Below, one piece after another: positions 1-10,560 of a stretch of 64,000 nt of DNA. Position 1 is the stretch's first letter. Each line of letters starts with the position of its first letter. The DNA lies in the NCBI RefSeq assembly GCF_050947335.1, contig NC_134993.1, positions 7,068,001 to 7,132,000 on the forward strand, read 5' to 3'. The stretch is from Megachile rotundata. Taxonomy: Eukaryota > Arthropoda > Insecta > Hymenoptera > Megachilidae. The position numbers were made by a program, and so were the translations under genes. Under the pieces are notes generated by a model, which saw nothing but the letters and a program-made list of their open reading frames with translations, was not told where the DNA came from and made no database searches.

Positions 1-1204
1 GGAAGCGAACAGAATTACTGTATTCTCGAAAGGAAGGTATTCTTCGAGTTAACGCTTTGACCGTCATGTTACCCATATTTGGGTGACGTATGAGTTCATA
101 TTGCTAGTCACCCATTACAGAAACGTTTTCACTCATTCATTCAACTGATTTTATTAAATACTTAACGGGATATTTATTAAATACTTGATAGTCATTCATT
201 GAATACTTCACAGAATATATTATTTATGAATAAATACTTTACAGAATATGTCACTTAATGTTGACGTATTCGCAACAGATTAATTTATGGAACATAAAAT
301 TTCTATCCTGTATAGTACAAGTCATCAGTAAACATGATCTAAGGGTGGAAACCCCTTAATAGGGTTCATCCTAAGTAAGGGTGGATAACCCATTAACATA
401 ACAAGAAATTATAATGACTATTACTGCTTTATTTACGTCAGTGTAAAAATTGTTTAAAATAATTTACGTATGTACATTTCATAAATTGTAGGTCATTTCA
501 CAATCATGTTAGTACATAAAATAAGCAATAGAATAAGAATTATAATATAACAGATACACAAATTCATTTCGTTTCTTCCTTACTATGATAGTAAGTGTAA
601 CATAGTTGTTTCCAAACATTTGTTTAACCATAAAAGATATAAAATTGTAGCAAACAAAACATCCGGTTCAATATTATTTAACTGTAAATTTTAGTTTATA
701 AATGTTATTTTTTACTTTATCATTACATCAATTTGTGAATTATAAAAAAACAGTGAGTGAAGCAGTTTAAACATTTAAAGTTCATACAACGCACTTCTCA
801 ATTCAACAGATATATTTAGTACCTTTTAACATTTTAGAGAAAAGCTAACTCTGATGAGTTCAGCATGATAAGTCTTTTGTAACAGCAGCAAAATGTATGA
901 ATAAGTCAAAGCAGTTTGTACACAAATAGATTCAACGAGTCAAGGATACAAACACCGTTGATGATCTGTCTGATCGATTTTTAAAAAGTGTTACCATGTT
1001 AAAAGAGAATAAAGTGATCGTTTGGATTTACATATAAATGTTGTGCCCGGGAGGAAGGTATTGCATAATGTAGTGCAAACGATTAACTTTAGTTTACATG
1101 AATCACATTGAAAACAGCCAGGCGTAGGTTCGTGAAAACGTTAGCAGTGAAGCGACTATATCCGTCATAGCGACAAATTTCCGATTGTATGTTTTGTCAT
1201 TTCC
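1..1204. other. AT-rich spacer, no gene seen
   Basis: AT-rich sequence with only very short reading frames. At 165-250 the phrases ttattaaatact and aatacttyacagaata each recur within a few tens of bases, and aagggtgga occurs twice between 340 and 395. A slightly GC-richer patch lies at about 1040-1190. No recognisable gene or element. Confidence 0.6.
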
Positions 1205-1655
1205 TCATTTTCGAATTCACATATTTACTGACTTTTATATTCAAAAGTCTTATATTTTCAAATCTCCATATTTCTAAGTGATCAATTTATACATTTTTTA
1301 ATCTTTAAATTTTAGAATCGTCAAATTTTTTTTGAAATTGTTTCCAAATTTTCAAACTTTTAAATTTCTAAATTTTTAGATTTCTAAATTTCTGAATTTC
1401 TGAATTTCCGAATTTCCGAATTTCCAAATTTCCGAATTTCTTATTAAATTATTAATTTAAAATTTCCAGATTTCTAAATTTTCATATTTTAGATTTATGA
1501 ATTTTCAAATTTTCTATTTTCTAAGCTTCTAAATTTCCAGATTCTATATCTCTCAAATTTTTTAATTTCCAAATTTATAAACTCTCATATTTGATTGCTG
1601 TACCTCAGAATGTTTAAATTTCCAAATTACAAAATTTCCAATTTTCAGCTATGTA
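1205..1655 (+). repeat. AAATTT-type 8-bp degenerate array, block 1 (TTTCC orientation)
   Basis: Long run of AAATTT cores separated by CC, CT or CG dinucleotides. The cleanest part (about 1380-1445) reads as consecutive aatttcyg/aatttcca 8-mers. The units are heavily substituted and vary by 1-2 bp elsewhere. The pyrimidine-rich face (TTTCC) is on the + strand. It shares its unit with seven other blocks in the window. The unit and orientation are seen directly; any function is unknown. Confidence 0.8.
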
Positions 1656-2761
1656 TGAAGCAAAATTGTTCCAAGCAAGTACCTACATATTCTCTCTAAG
1701 TTGAATAATTTATATGAAAAACTTAATTTGAGAGTGTTTAAATTCGCATGAGTTTATGAATACTGATCATAGAATTAAACGTACAAAGAATTCTTATATT
1801 ATAATATACAGGTCTTGATTCAAAAATAGATCAAAACAGACAGTAATGAAGGATGATTTCGAATATCAAATCCAAATCTGTACAACCTATGAAACAGATG
1901 AAGTGACACATGATGTTCATATAACTCTAAAAATATAATGAACCATATATAAAATAAAATAAAATGACCATATTTAGTGATCATCTGATTCATCACCAAA
2001 CTCATTACTGAACGAGAACACATATGTCATACATCATTACATATGATCAAAAAATTCTGAACACAGTTTCTTTTTTGTGAATGTTTTTACGTTGTAGACT
2101 GTAGTCCACCTACTTTAACATTCAAGTCTTCTTCTGTGGTATCACGATCTACTGGCTGCCACGATTCGAGGGCCGATTCGAGGGGTTGTTTCCCCCTGAC
2201 GACCTATAGGGAACTTCCTTCAAGGTTTTACGACACCGTTCCACCACAACGCTCTTAAAACACGGAGCTTATCTCTTAAGTAAAAAGTACAGGAAATCCT
2301 GGCTTCGTGCAGATTTCTCTTTTCACGACGGAACCAAATTTAATTTCAGTCTAGAAATATCTGCGTCGATCGGTTATATACAATTTATACGTTTCGTCTT
2401 TAAGAATCGGTAAACGTTTTGAGCGGGAGATTTTATTGAGGTCTTTACTGTTAGTTCGTAAAAGATATACATTTTAATTTTTAGGAAAATTATTTATGTA
2501 ACGTAGAGCTAAAATTTGTTAACGTATGAATGTTCACGTGTCATTTTGTAGTATTAAGAGTATATTAAGAGTATTAATACGTATTATAGTATCAATACAT
2601 ATGTTAATAAAATAGAATTAATATTTAAGGGTTGTAATATAATATGAGAGTGTAATAAATGTTAGGTACAGCTAATTCCTAAAATAAATTACAAATTCTG
2701 TCTAAAAAATTATCCGATAGATTATATTATTTTTTTACGAAGTTCGTCACAATTACTTTGA
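1656..2761. other. Spacer with a weak GC-richer patch
   Basis: AT-rich except for about 2095-2420, which carries a gattcgagg doublet near 2163-2181 and several CpGs. From 2555 to 2660 there is loosely repetitive AT sequence with gtattaa phrases. The 67-aa minus-strand frame at 1820-2023 shows no recognisable domain and lies in AT-rich sequence. No gene called. Confidence 0.5.
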
Positions 2762-2971
2762 GAATCACCATCAATAATTATTGATAGTTATTTTCAATTG
2801 TTGAGATTTTGTTACAATCATTTTCCATCACTGAATATTTTTTATAATCGTTTTTAAACATGGAAAATATTTTACAACTACTTTCAATCATTCAAAATTT
2901 TATATAGTTATTTTCAACTATTAAAACTGTATTTAATTGTCAATTATTAAAATTGTATTTATTTTTCAATA
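2762..2971 (+). repeat. 30-bp minisatellite, about 6-7 degenerate units
   Basis: Successive 30-bp units start at 2762, 2792, 2822, 2852, 2882 and 2912 and follow the pattern tttcaaNcattNaaaattttNtaNaatNat. The register is held at exactly 30 bp across at least five units despite many substitutions, and fades near 2970. It is AT-rich and non-coding. Confidence 0.75.
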
Positions 2972-3884
2972 ATTGCAGTAAATTGACCAATATATTACAC
3001 TTACCCAAACTTTATTTTAAAATGGTTGCCACCAAAATCGTTTAAAATCCGAACAAACACGAGATAATATCTCGGTGTGGATCAATTCTTTAAATAGAAT
3101 TTCGACAGCTGTTCGGCGCAGCATTATTTTCCTGCAAAACATTCGACTCGCGGATTTGCGGGCGCGAGGTTGAAAGAGAATCCGTGAAATATGGAGAACA
3201 GAAACGTCAAAATTCGTAGGTGAGATTAGAGACGAGGCCGAAACGTCGTCGCGTCAATCCCTTACATTCCCTGGCTCTGATCTGCGCCGAAGCTTCATTT
3301 TCCACCGACGAAACAGCGAATTCGTAGATATTCTAATTCCCCGGGTGGCCACGGGCTAATTGTGTTGCGTGGGTGTGAAGATGGTTTATAGTTCGGTAGA
3401 AAAGCTGGCCGCGGGCCAGGCAAATGGGCTCACGTGACGTCACGCGACGGAAATACCCAAGCGGGCTAATTAGGCGAGGCACTTCTCTTCTTACGCTTGA
3501 ATGCAAGCGGAACCCATGCGTTGCGGTGTTTCTGCAACAACGTGGATAAGATGCGTGTCATGTTCGCCCAGCGTATGTCTATAGGCGGTCCACCGGTCAA
3601 AAAAATTCCCGGAGAGTTTTTCAGCGAGTCTTTAATAAGCGAGAGTAATCAAATGTTGCCTTTGTTGGATTGTAATACACGTTGCGGCTTAAATGTGCCA
3701 AAATATAATTAAACTTGTAATATACAGCAGCGGTTCTCAACCGGTACGTCACAGGGACGTTTAAACATGGGGACACATAGAATGCAACCCTTTCAATTTT
3801 CAACTAGATTCAACAAAATTTTGACTGGAAAATCTTTAGGAATAATTTGTTTAGTAAATGATATATTGTTCGAAAATTATTTAA
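2972..3884. other. GC-richer island (about 3090-3620) and flanks
   Basis: From about 3090 the composition shifts to CpG-containing sequence with cacgtgacgtcacg near 3431 (an E-box-like CACGTG next to a CRE-like TGACGTCA) and taattaggcg near 3468. A 71-aa open frame on + (3497-3712) has no family resemblance I can see. This is a candidate regulatory or non-coding exon island. From 3715 the sequence is AT-rich again. Confidence 0.45.
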
Positions 3885-4110
3885 CACTTTGCTGTTTTAA
3901 AGAGTCTCACTCGTGACTTACAGATCAAATGCGATGAACCTTGCACAAATTTTGAATACTCTCCTACTTGAAATTTAGATCTAATTTATCCAATTTAAGT
4001 CCAATAGATAAGGATGATTATAAAATATATTTTAATTTTCTTTGTTTATTTTAATATTATAGCTATAAATACTTTTGATGTATCTAGTAAATAAATTGTA
4101 CGGGTAGGGG
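3885..4110 (+). mobile_element. TTAA-flanked miniature element, family A (piggyBac-like MITE)
   Basis: Flanked by TTAA at 3881-3884 and 4111-4114. The left end reads CACTTTGCTGT and the right end GTACGGGTAGGGG. The body aligns along its length with the copies at 34890 and 43483: an actcgtgac segment near the left end, acttgaaatttagatctaa in the middle, then ttttaattttctttgtttattttaatattata and ataaattgtacgg at the right end. It has no coding capacity. TTAA duplication is typical of piggyBac-superfamily transposition, so assignment to that superfamily is inferred. It is diverged and therefore old. Confidence 0.75.
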
Positions 4111-4604
4111 TTAATTTCTTTGAACTTCTTGTAATTAAGTCAGCTAAGGGTTAATAACGAGTTTGTAATAAACTAGCTATTTTTTTTATGTCGTCTGATT
4201 GGCATCTCCGGTTTTTATTAATTCAGTTCGGGATCGATTACCGTACCGTTAGTCAGGTATTAAAATAAAATACCTTTTAAATGGAACACGCGTACTTTGT
4301 ATTCATTACGAGTAATGTTACAGCTATGCGGTTAAGTACGGCGAGTTGATAAGAGTGTGTAAAGGTTTATGTAGGTATGTATTACTTATTCATTTTGAGT
4401 AAAAATTATTCTTTTAAGGAGGCCAATTTGATGGGTGCACCCGTGTGGTAAATTAACTTACGGCGGTCCTGACAGATGGTACACGAGAGGCAGCTGGATG
4501 ATGCGTGAATAATTTGTGCAATGTATAGTAAATTTTATCGTTGATAAATTTAATTTCGATATTGAAGAATTAATCCTGAATGACGCGTTATGTTTAAGAT
4601 TATG
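4111..4604. other. Short AT-rich spacer
   Basis: Contains a second aagggttaa at 4146-4154, just after the preceding TTAA element. This may be the end of another degraded TTAA element, but no partner end was found. No gene. Confidence 0.4.
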
Positions 4605-4836
4605 CAAAATGTAATCACTTTTATGTTAAACATTATGAATGTAGCCATATTTATGATTAAAATCAAACTAATGTTATCACATTTATGATTAAAATCAAGC
4701 ATAATGTAACCACATTTATGATTAAAATCAAGCACGATGTGAACACATTTATGATTAAAATCAAGCAAAATGCGATCACATTTACATTTAAAATCACGTA
4801 AATGTAACTATATTTATGTTTAAAATGAAGTAAAGT
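4605..4836 (-). repeat. 33-bp minisatellite, about 6-7 units
   Basis: Units of 33 bp follow catttatgattaaaatcaag plus a variable tail NataatgtNaNca. Three central copies (about 4680-4777) are nearly identical and the outer copies are degraded. Because 33 is divisible by three, the minus strand stays open for 72 codons (4550-4768) and reads as repeats of LDFNHKC. I treat that as a by-product of the repeat, not a gene. Confidence 0.85.
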
Positions 4837-5187
4837 AGAAGCATATCGATACCTAATATGAGCAACGTTGTAATTTACTTATTGTACACTTATTCTATTA
4901 CAAAGAGGATGGAAACATAGTATACAGGGTGGCTCACCACATTTTGCCATCTAGATTTGCGTCACTGTTATTACTCACAGCAAACAGTGTTTTAGATGAA
5001 GTTGCATAGTTTTGAGGGGGGCATATGCTGGTGGTATATATTTTTTTGTAGGTGGATGTGTAAAGGACATATGAAGGTCATTAATGTTTTTTTAAATGGA
5101 ATCATATATTTTTTATTGCATCAGCTGATACTCCTTCATATTCTTTACAAAAAAGTATTAATCTATTTATGTGAAAAAATCATTAGT

Positions 5188-5213
5188 TTAGGAGATGTTA
5201 AAACATCTCCTAA
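5188..5213. repeat. Near-perfect palindrome at the inner end of the left arm
   Basis: Two 12-bp arms TTAGGAGATGTT and AACATCTCCTAA around an AA centre. It is found only in copy 1; the other copies read ttaggagatattttaatt here. It looks like a small local inverted duplication produced at the arm-core boundary. Confidence 0.8.
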
Positions 5214-5233
5214 ATTAAAATTTTAATGTCTAT

Positions 5234-5320
5234 TTACAGAAAAGGTTCAATGTGGCGACCATTTACATCAGAACACTTTATGAATCGAGAAATTAATGAC
5301 TTACTAACATTGCGTAATGT
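5234..5320 (-). pseudogene. Transposase C-terminal relic (copy 1)
   Basis: Minus-strand frame ending at the TAA at 5234-5236, reading ...ISRFIKCSDVNGRHIEPF at its end. The pattern aromatic-x-K-C-x-x-V-x-G-x-H-x-E is like the extreme C-terminus of insect Tc1/mariner-related transposases (RCxxxxGxHFExLL-type tails, from memory of the family). It is out of frame by one base with the N-terminal relic at 5304-5405. The catalytic core is missing. Confidence 0.5.
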
Positions 5321-5405
5321 ATAATCTTCCTGCATGTGTAGCACTTTTCCCAGCTTCAAAACAAACTGATAACATGTCTATCTTTTCTTCTTTAGAATAC
5401 TTCAT
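5304..5405 (-). pseudogene. Transposase N-terminal relic, 33 codons (copy 1)
   Basis: Starts MKYSKEEKIDML and continues with ...FEAGKSATHAGRLY before a stop at 5304. It resembles the helix-turn-helix leader (S/T-x-E-E-K-x-x-M ... AARLY) that precedes DDE domains in many arthropod transposases, the DUF4817-like type. The same frame and stop are kept in copies 2 and 3, so truncation pre-dates their spread. I infer a non-autonomous element moved in trans. It is not expected to make a functional enzyme. Confidence 0.6.
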
Positions 5406-5899
5406 TATGAAGTGATAATTCACCGTATTGTCGTATTCATCATATTGGAGACGTAACAGAGACAAAATTTCACTGTTACTGCGTAACAAAAAAAAACAAA
5501 AATTCACAATTCGTTTGGTGACACGTGACCTCTCAAAGCATGTAGAAAAACATTTGCTGTTCAGTTAGGGCCATTCATAATACTGACCAGAAAGTCACGA
5601 TTTCCTAACAAGTTAGAATTAAAATATCTCCTAAACTAATGATTTTTTCACATAAATAGATTAATACTTTTTTGTAAAGAATATGAAGGAGTATCAGCTG
5701 ATGCAATAAAAAATATATGATTCCATTTAAAAAAACATTAATGACCTTCATATGTCCTTTACACATCCACCTACAAAAAAATATATACCACCAGCATATG
5801 CCCCCCTCAAAACTATGCAATTTCATCTAAAATATTGTTTGGTACGAGTAATAATAATGACGCAAATCTAAATGGCAAAATGTGGTGAGCCACCCTGTA

Positions 5900-6637
5900 T
5901 GTAAAATTTATCTTGATGTTTGAATACAAGATATCATTTTTGATACTGACTTCCTAAATCTTGATTTTGACTGTACATATGTATGAGAAGATTGGCAATG
6001 GTTTTACAAAGTAGGCGCCTATTGAAAGTTATGAATGTGTCTGTTGTTATTAGTGTCTTTTTGAGATTTCTCCATTGTTATAAAGCTTAAGTTATATAGG
6101 ATGCAGAAAATGAGTAGCCATGGGCACCGGAAATCAAACCTACTTAAATTCTCTGCTGTTCATAATTATGCTATCTATATTTCACACCACTGACATCCTG
6201 CTGTCATCTTTATTGCTATACTTTATTGGTTATATAGGGTTCTAACCATTGAGTATTATAGTGCGATAAGAAGTTTACATGATAGTACATAAGTGAAATA
6301 AAAAGAAGACCCTTGTGGCTTTGTTTGATTACGCATACGTATTAGTACAATAAATGTGTCGTTACCGTCGTTATATGAATTGCTTTCTTAGGGAAGAAAT
6401 GATAAAAAATGAAGAATAATAAGAAGAATATTATTACAATATGTACTATAGTTCATGTTAAATGAAATAAATATAATGTTTAAAAATCAGTTTTATTTTT
6501 TTATTTTATACTTTAGAATCTTGTATGAATTTTACATAAGAATTTACATAATTCCATTACCATACCATTTTACATCATAATTAAATAAAAATCAATATTT
6601 TGAAATTAGTTTAAAAATTATGGAGTAATATATTTAA
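5900..6637. other. AT-rich spacer
   Basis: No recognisable gene. The sequence becomes progressively AT-rich after about 6400. Nothing supports a feature here beyond scattered short frames. Confidence 0.5.
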
Positions 6638-6872
6638 CACTAGAAAGACTGAAACTTTGATTCATTTTGACTGCTTTGGGGCAATATAGGTATAACACAT
6701 ATATACATACCGGAAATGAAGGAGGGGGGAGGTAACTCCAATTATTAATGAACGCATTTATATGTTGTACAAAAAGTCACACAATTCTAAGAAGCTGTGC
6801 CATTCTATACACAATTGTTTTTCTAATTGAAATTGAAAAGCAGTCAAAATGACTGCCTTAGGCAATGTAGTG
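6638..6872. mobile_element. TTAA-flanked miniature element, type D
   Basis: TTAA at 6634-6637 and 6873-6876. The left end starts CACTAGAAAGACTG and the right end finishes GGCAATGTAGTG, giving a terminal CACTA/TAGTG inverted pair. A stronger subterminal pair follows: cattttgactgc near 6675 against gcagtcaaaatg near 6840. The body has a gggaggtaactcc patch at 6725-6740. No reading frame of note. Called from structure alone; no second copy seen in the window. Confidence 0.65.
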
Positions 6873-7435
6873 TTAACTATATTTTGAAGATTTGTGAATA
6901 CAAGTGGTTCATGAATTTGTTTAAAATTCACTGCTTTCCAATAAAGAATAAATCATTAAGAAATATTTAGAAATTATTTGTTTAAACGTGAAATTTATGT
7001 TGCACAAAGAGCAGTATAGCTGTAGCACATAATAAGGCGGATTCAAAGCTAGAGATACTGTATCAGTTTAACCGTCTGATCTCAAATTAATCTAATTATA
7101 TACTTCCTGTAGTGTCATCTTGTAGGAGACTTTAACGCGCAGAAGTATTGGAACAATCGAGAAGTGAATGAATGTTTATCTGAAATACTTTCCTGTTAAA
7201 CCGGATTTCTGTCAATTATAAATAGTCCATTTGTAGACCAACTTATGTATTAAAAAATGAAGTCTTTTTAATCTCATGTTCTATAAAATGTAAATCTAAT
7301 TGCGTTACGCATTCGACTCGGAGTAATAAGTTGGTAAAATTGGTTGATATTTAGTATCTATACATTTGATGCAGTTACTGCATTTTATGAAATACTTTAC
7401 CACTCATTGAATTTTGGTTCATTATTGTGATCCAA
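6873..7435. other. AT-rich spacer
   Basis: No gene or element recognised. A moderately GC-richer stretch lies near 7030-7200, with no long frame. Confidence 0.45.
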
Positions 7436-7735
7436 ATTTTCAATTTCAGATATTTAGAAATTTTTAGATTGAACAAATTTTTAGATTAGAATTTGAGAGT
7501 TTTCAAATTTAGATGTTTGGGTATTTGAGAGTTTGTGAATTTGGAAATTTGGGAATTTGGGAATTTTTAAATTTTGGAATTTGGGAATTTGCAAATTTGA
7601 GAATTCGGGAATTTGGGAATTTTAGAATTTTGGAATTTCGGAATTTGGGAACTTAAAATTTGAGAATTTTGGTATTTAGAAATTTAAGAATATAGAAATT
7701 TGTAAATTTAAGAATTCGCAAATTTCAAGTTTACA
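7436..7735 (-). repeat. AAATTT-type 8-bp degenerate array, block 2 (GGGAATTT orientation)
   Basis: Runs such as gggaatttgggaattt and gagaattt recur from about 7490 to 7720. This is the reverse complement of the block 1 unit. Units drift between 8 and 10 bp. Non-coding. Confidence 0.8.
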
Positions 7736-8626
7736 TACTTAATTCCTCAAAATGAATAAAAACAGGAGGGAAGCTTTTCGCACATTATTCTTATCCCAAG
7801 GATAAAGAAAAGTAATACCCTGCCATTCAAAATTAGATAAGTTACATTGTCACTAGCTTCTTGACAAATCGTACGTTATCTTGAACGAAGTATAAACATT
7901 GATTTCAAAACCGAACGGGTAGGCTGTACCATCGTAAAAGTGATCCACAACTGCTACCTTATTTAGCATCAGTGAATCAAATCGTCTATCACGAGAACAA
8001 TTATCTCTGCGCGTAACAACTAATCTTTCCGTGAAATCGATTGACATCTATGTCGTGTTTAAGCAGTCCGAAAAGGACAATCTAAACCTAAACGATCCGC
8101 GACGAGATGTATGTAAGTAAATACGTGTACACGAATAGAACTCGTGTGGGGCCCACTTCCTGGTCGACGCTGATCGTCTCGTAGTAAAGCCACGTAGATC
8201 TTTAATTAACCAACGCCCAGTCGTAATTCCGCCAGCAGACAAAGTCAATCTGCTCGCCTTCCTCCTGACACGATTAGAGGAGAAAAGCAACAAAGAGTAG
8301 GGTAAATTTGCCTAATACGAAACCTGTTTCAAAAAATCATAACTCTTCATTACACCACTTTTATTGAGATTCGAATCATTACTGTTCATATTTGCAACCT
8401 ATTAAAAGTAAGACATAAATGTCTCATTGATCATAATACATAAATGTCTTATTTTTATACAGATATTATAGATTCCATACAGATTATAAAACAGGAATAA
8501 AACATATAAAAACAGCAAAAAATATGGTCATGATTTAAACTAGTTATGAAATAATTCTACCACGCTATAATCTAATTATGGTGGTATGATTAAGTCGTTT
8601 AGTATTTCTTCAAATGGAGGAATTAA
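7736..8626. other. GC-richer island (about 7850-8300)
   Basis: CpG-bearing sequence with two adjoining minus-strand frames (64 aa at 7853-8047, 81 aa at 8048-8293). The second contains SRRGSFRFRLSFSDC-like low-complexity sequence. Neither resembles a known family, and both look like chance openness in GC-richer DNA. tctttaattaaccaacgcc at 8199 includes a TAATTA core. Possible conserved non-coding island. From 8300 on it is AT-rich. Confidence 0.4.
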
Positions 8627-8832
8627 CCCCTTGCACTACAATGAGCTATGCTTATGACATACTCACAGTTCAAGTATGGTAATCTTTTCTGATACTTTGG
8701 GTACGCTTGAACTTCCACTTCAGATTTAATTTGCATAATCGTGAATAGAAAATCGACATAACATTTTAGCTTTCTTCTCTAGTAATCAATAATTTGTTAA
8801 GTTGCGTTTGAGGAATAAAGCATAACCCTTTA
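8627..8832 (+). mobile_element. Degraded TTAA element, family A
   Basis: Left TTAA at 8623-8626, followed by CCCCTTGCACTAC. The body tracks the 34890 copy (taatttgcataatcgtgaatag, then cataacattttagctttcttc). The right end is eroded near 8820-8832 and the right TTAA is lost or ambiguous. Confidence 0.5.
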
Positions 8833-9010
8833 ACTGTGCAGCTCTTTCGCACGAGACTATTAATATAATACACGATATTTGCATGTCAGTTGCACATCGT
8901 TATTCATTGAGATGTTTGTGAGTGTAAAATATTGAAACATCTGTTAATATTCAGCTGTTTGCAATTGCTATGTTGCATGAAACAGTAAATTCTATGTTAG
9001 ATCAATTTAA

Positions 9011-9221
9011 CCCTTTGTACTCGAATGGTGACTCACGCACACCATTCAATTTAATACAATTTGATGGAAGCATATTTTAACTAGATCTGTAGTGTTATAC
9101 ATGCAATGTATAAACATGGTGAGACAATAATTAGAGAAATAGTAACTTTAAAAGAATTCATTAAACTTTTCATCTTGAAAGTTTTAAAGTCTAACAGCAA
9201 AAGTATCATCGAATGCAAGGG
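9011..9221 (-). mobile_element. TTAA-flanked miniature element, family B
   Basis: TTAA at 9007-9010 and 9222-9225. The ends read CCCTTTGTACTCGA and TCGAATGCAAGGG, an inverted pair. Reverse-complemented, it aligns over its length with the copy at 48239-48474: ttattgtctc in the middle, then attgtattaaattgaatggtg near the end. No coding capacity. Confidence 0.75.
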
Positions 9222-9225
9222 TTAA

Positions 9226-9830
9226 TAAAATAGTAAATACTAAAAAAGAGCTTAATTTTCAGCAAAAGTTTCATTAAAAATATGATCACATTGATGATTT
9301 TAAACCAAAAGGTCACCTTTGTTACTAAAAACTGTAATCACAAAAAAATTTAGGTACATATTGCTTGTAAAATAAACTACAACTTCCTCTTCTAAAATAA
9401 ACTACAGCAACCTCTTCGGTTTTTTCTAATGTTTACCACCTACAAAGACAACGATGGACAAATTATGTGGACCAACCATACTTTCGTATCTATTAATAGA
9501 TACTTGTGGACGTATACTCCATTCGTAGTGAAAGATTTAAGAGGTTAAATATTTTCCCAAATATTAAATGTGGAACAAATATGTCACGACTCGTACTCTC
9601 CAAACAAAAAATTGTATAAGAATCGTTCCAACAATTGCGATGTCGATCTTAACTGTAAATCCAGCCGCGTGTCTCACATTAGGTGAGATGTTAGGTAACT
9701 TTATCCTAGGAGAAAGAGGCGAACGTCAGAAAGTAGGGAAAAGCCCACACGTTTCATTTGCATCGGGAACGACGACGATGCACGCACTGTTTCCCTTCGC
9801 AGTCATGGAACTGTGTAATTAGTGGCGCAT
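9226..9830. other. Spacer leading into a GC-richer island
   Basis: AT-rich to about 9560, then increasingly CpG-bearing. The 84-aa + frame at 9568-9822 (ending ...FPFAVMELCN) has no family resemblance I recognise and sits at the composition boundary. Left unannotated as a gene. Confidence 0.4.
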
Positions 9831-10560
9831 AGCAATTAACCGAGGAGTGGCTCGTGCGTGCGTGCGCGGTAAAGAGGAAACGCGCGGGATATCATTCGGG
9901 AGAAGCGGCGTGGCGCGAAGACACCCGTTTCCTCGAACAATGTCGAGCGACGTGTAAGCGGTGTAAATGGCGAGGGGTGGGCAAGCGGGCGTGACTGCGT
10001 TAAGTCAAGTTAAGTCGAGGTTAACTCCTTTAATTACTCAGATTTAATCAGAGCCCCGGGGTGTGTGCGTACACACGAGCTACAAGCATAACTAACCGTA
10101 CCAGCTGAAGATGAACAAGTTGCGAGGAAGGGGGGAGAGCGAGCGGCCGGAGAGGGTCAGGATATAGAACTGACTGTCCACGAGTCATGATTTCTCCGGG
10201 TACGCATATATGTATATATGTACATCGTGTGTGCTGTACAGAACAGGCATTGCGGTTTCACTGTCATTGGTGTTCGTAGTTCGTCGAGATTGTGTACAAG
10301 GCGTCCGTGCGATGTAAGTAGAAAGGGCTCGCTTGCTTGCTCGCTCGCTCGACTGCTCGTTCACTCGCTCGCTTGCTTACTTAACGAAGATTAATTGCGT
10401 TTAAACCAACCGCGCACAGCCTCGCCACGGCTGTGCTGCTTCGAGTCCCGTCGTTGCCGCATATTCTCACGTGACCCCACGAAATCTTGACCGTGATCGA
10501 GGATCGAGCCGGCCCGGTATGCGCGATTTGAATTATTTCACGCGACCGTTGCTTGGCCCT
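9831..10560 (+). promoter_or_regulatory. GC-richer island, candidate promoter/first-exon region
   Basis: Strongly CpG-containing with cgtgcgtgcgtgcgcg at 9850. A TATA-like atgtatatatgt lies at about 10209-10220, followed by CpG-rich sequence ending at a good splice-donor match, gatGTAAGTAG at about 10312. A non-coding first exon is one reading, but no downstream acceptor or coding exon could be tied to it, so this is inference only. Confidence 0.25.
10326..10381 (+). repeat. (GCTY)n tetranucleotide microsatellite
   Basis: Imperfect run of GCTC/GCTT/ACTC units (gcttgcttgctcgctcgctcg and continuing). Confidence 0.85.

Larger units (their letters stand above)
4925..5897 (-). mobile_element. Long-TIR TA-flanked DNA transposon derivative, copy 1
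   Basis: 973-bp element flanked by TA at 4923-4924 and 5898-5899. Both ends begin CAGGGTGGCTCACCACA as inverted repeats, and the inverted arms run about 280 bp (4925 to about 5208, and about 5617-5897). The two arms are so alike that the same 67-residue translation is readable from each. Between them are the N- and C-terminal relics of a transposase, read on the minus strand. The TA duplication and DDE-type relic suggest the Tc1/mariner/IS630 group (inferred). Oriented opposite to copy 2 (38136-39091) and the same as copy 3 (42605-43339). Confidence 0.85.

Noticed and set aside
4996..5226. Membrane-like 76-aa frame repeated at 5605-5826, 38236-38427, 38710-38991 and 42768-42983
   Set aside because: These are translations of the terminal inverted arms of the TA-flanked transposon, seen from both arms, so not independent genes.
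10430..10465. cttcgagtcccg as a tRNA T-arm
   Set aside because: No matching A- and B-box spacing, acceptor stem or anticodon arm around it.
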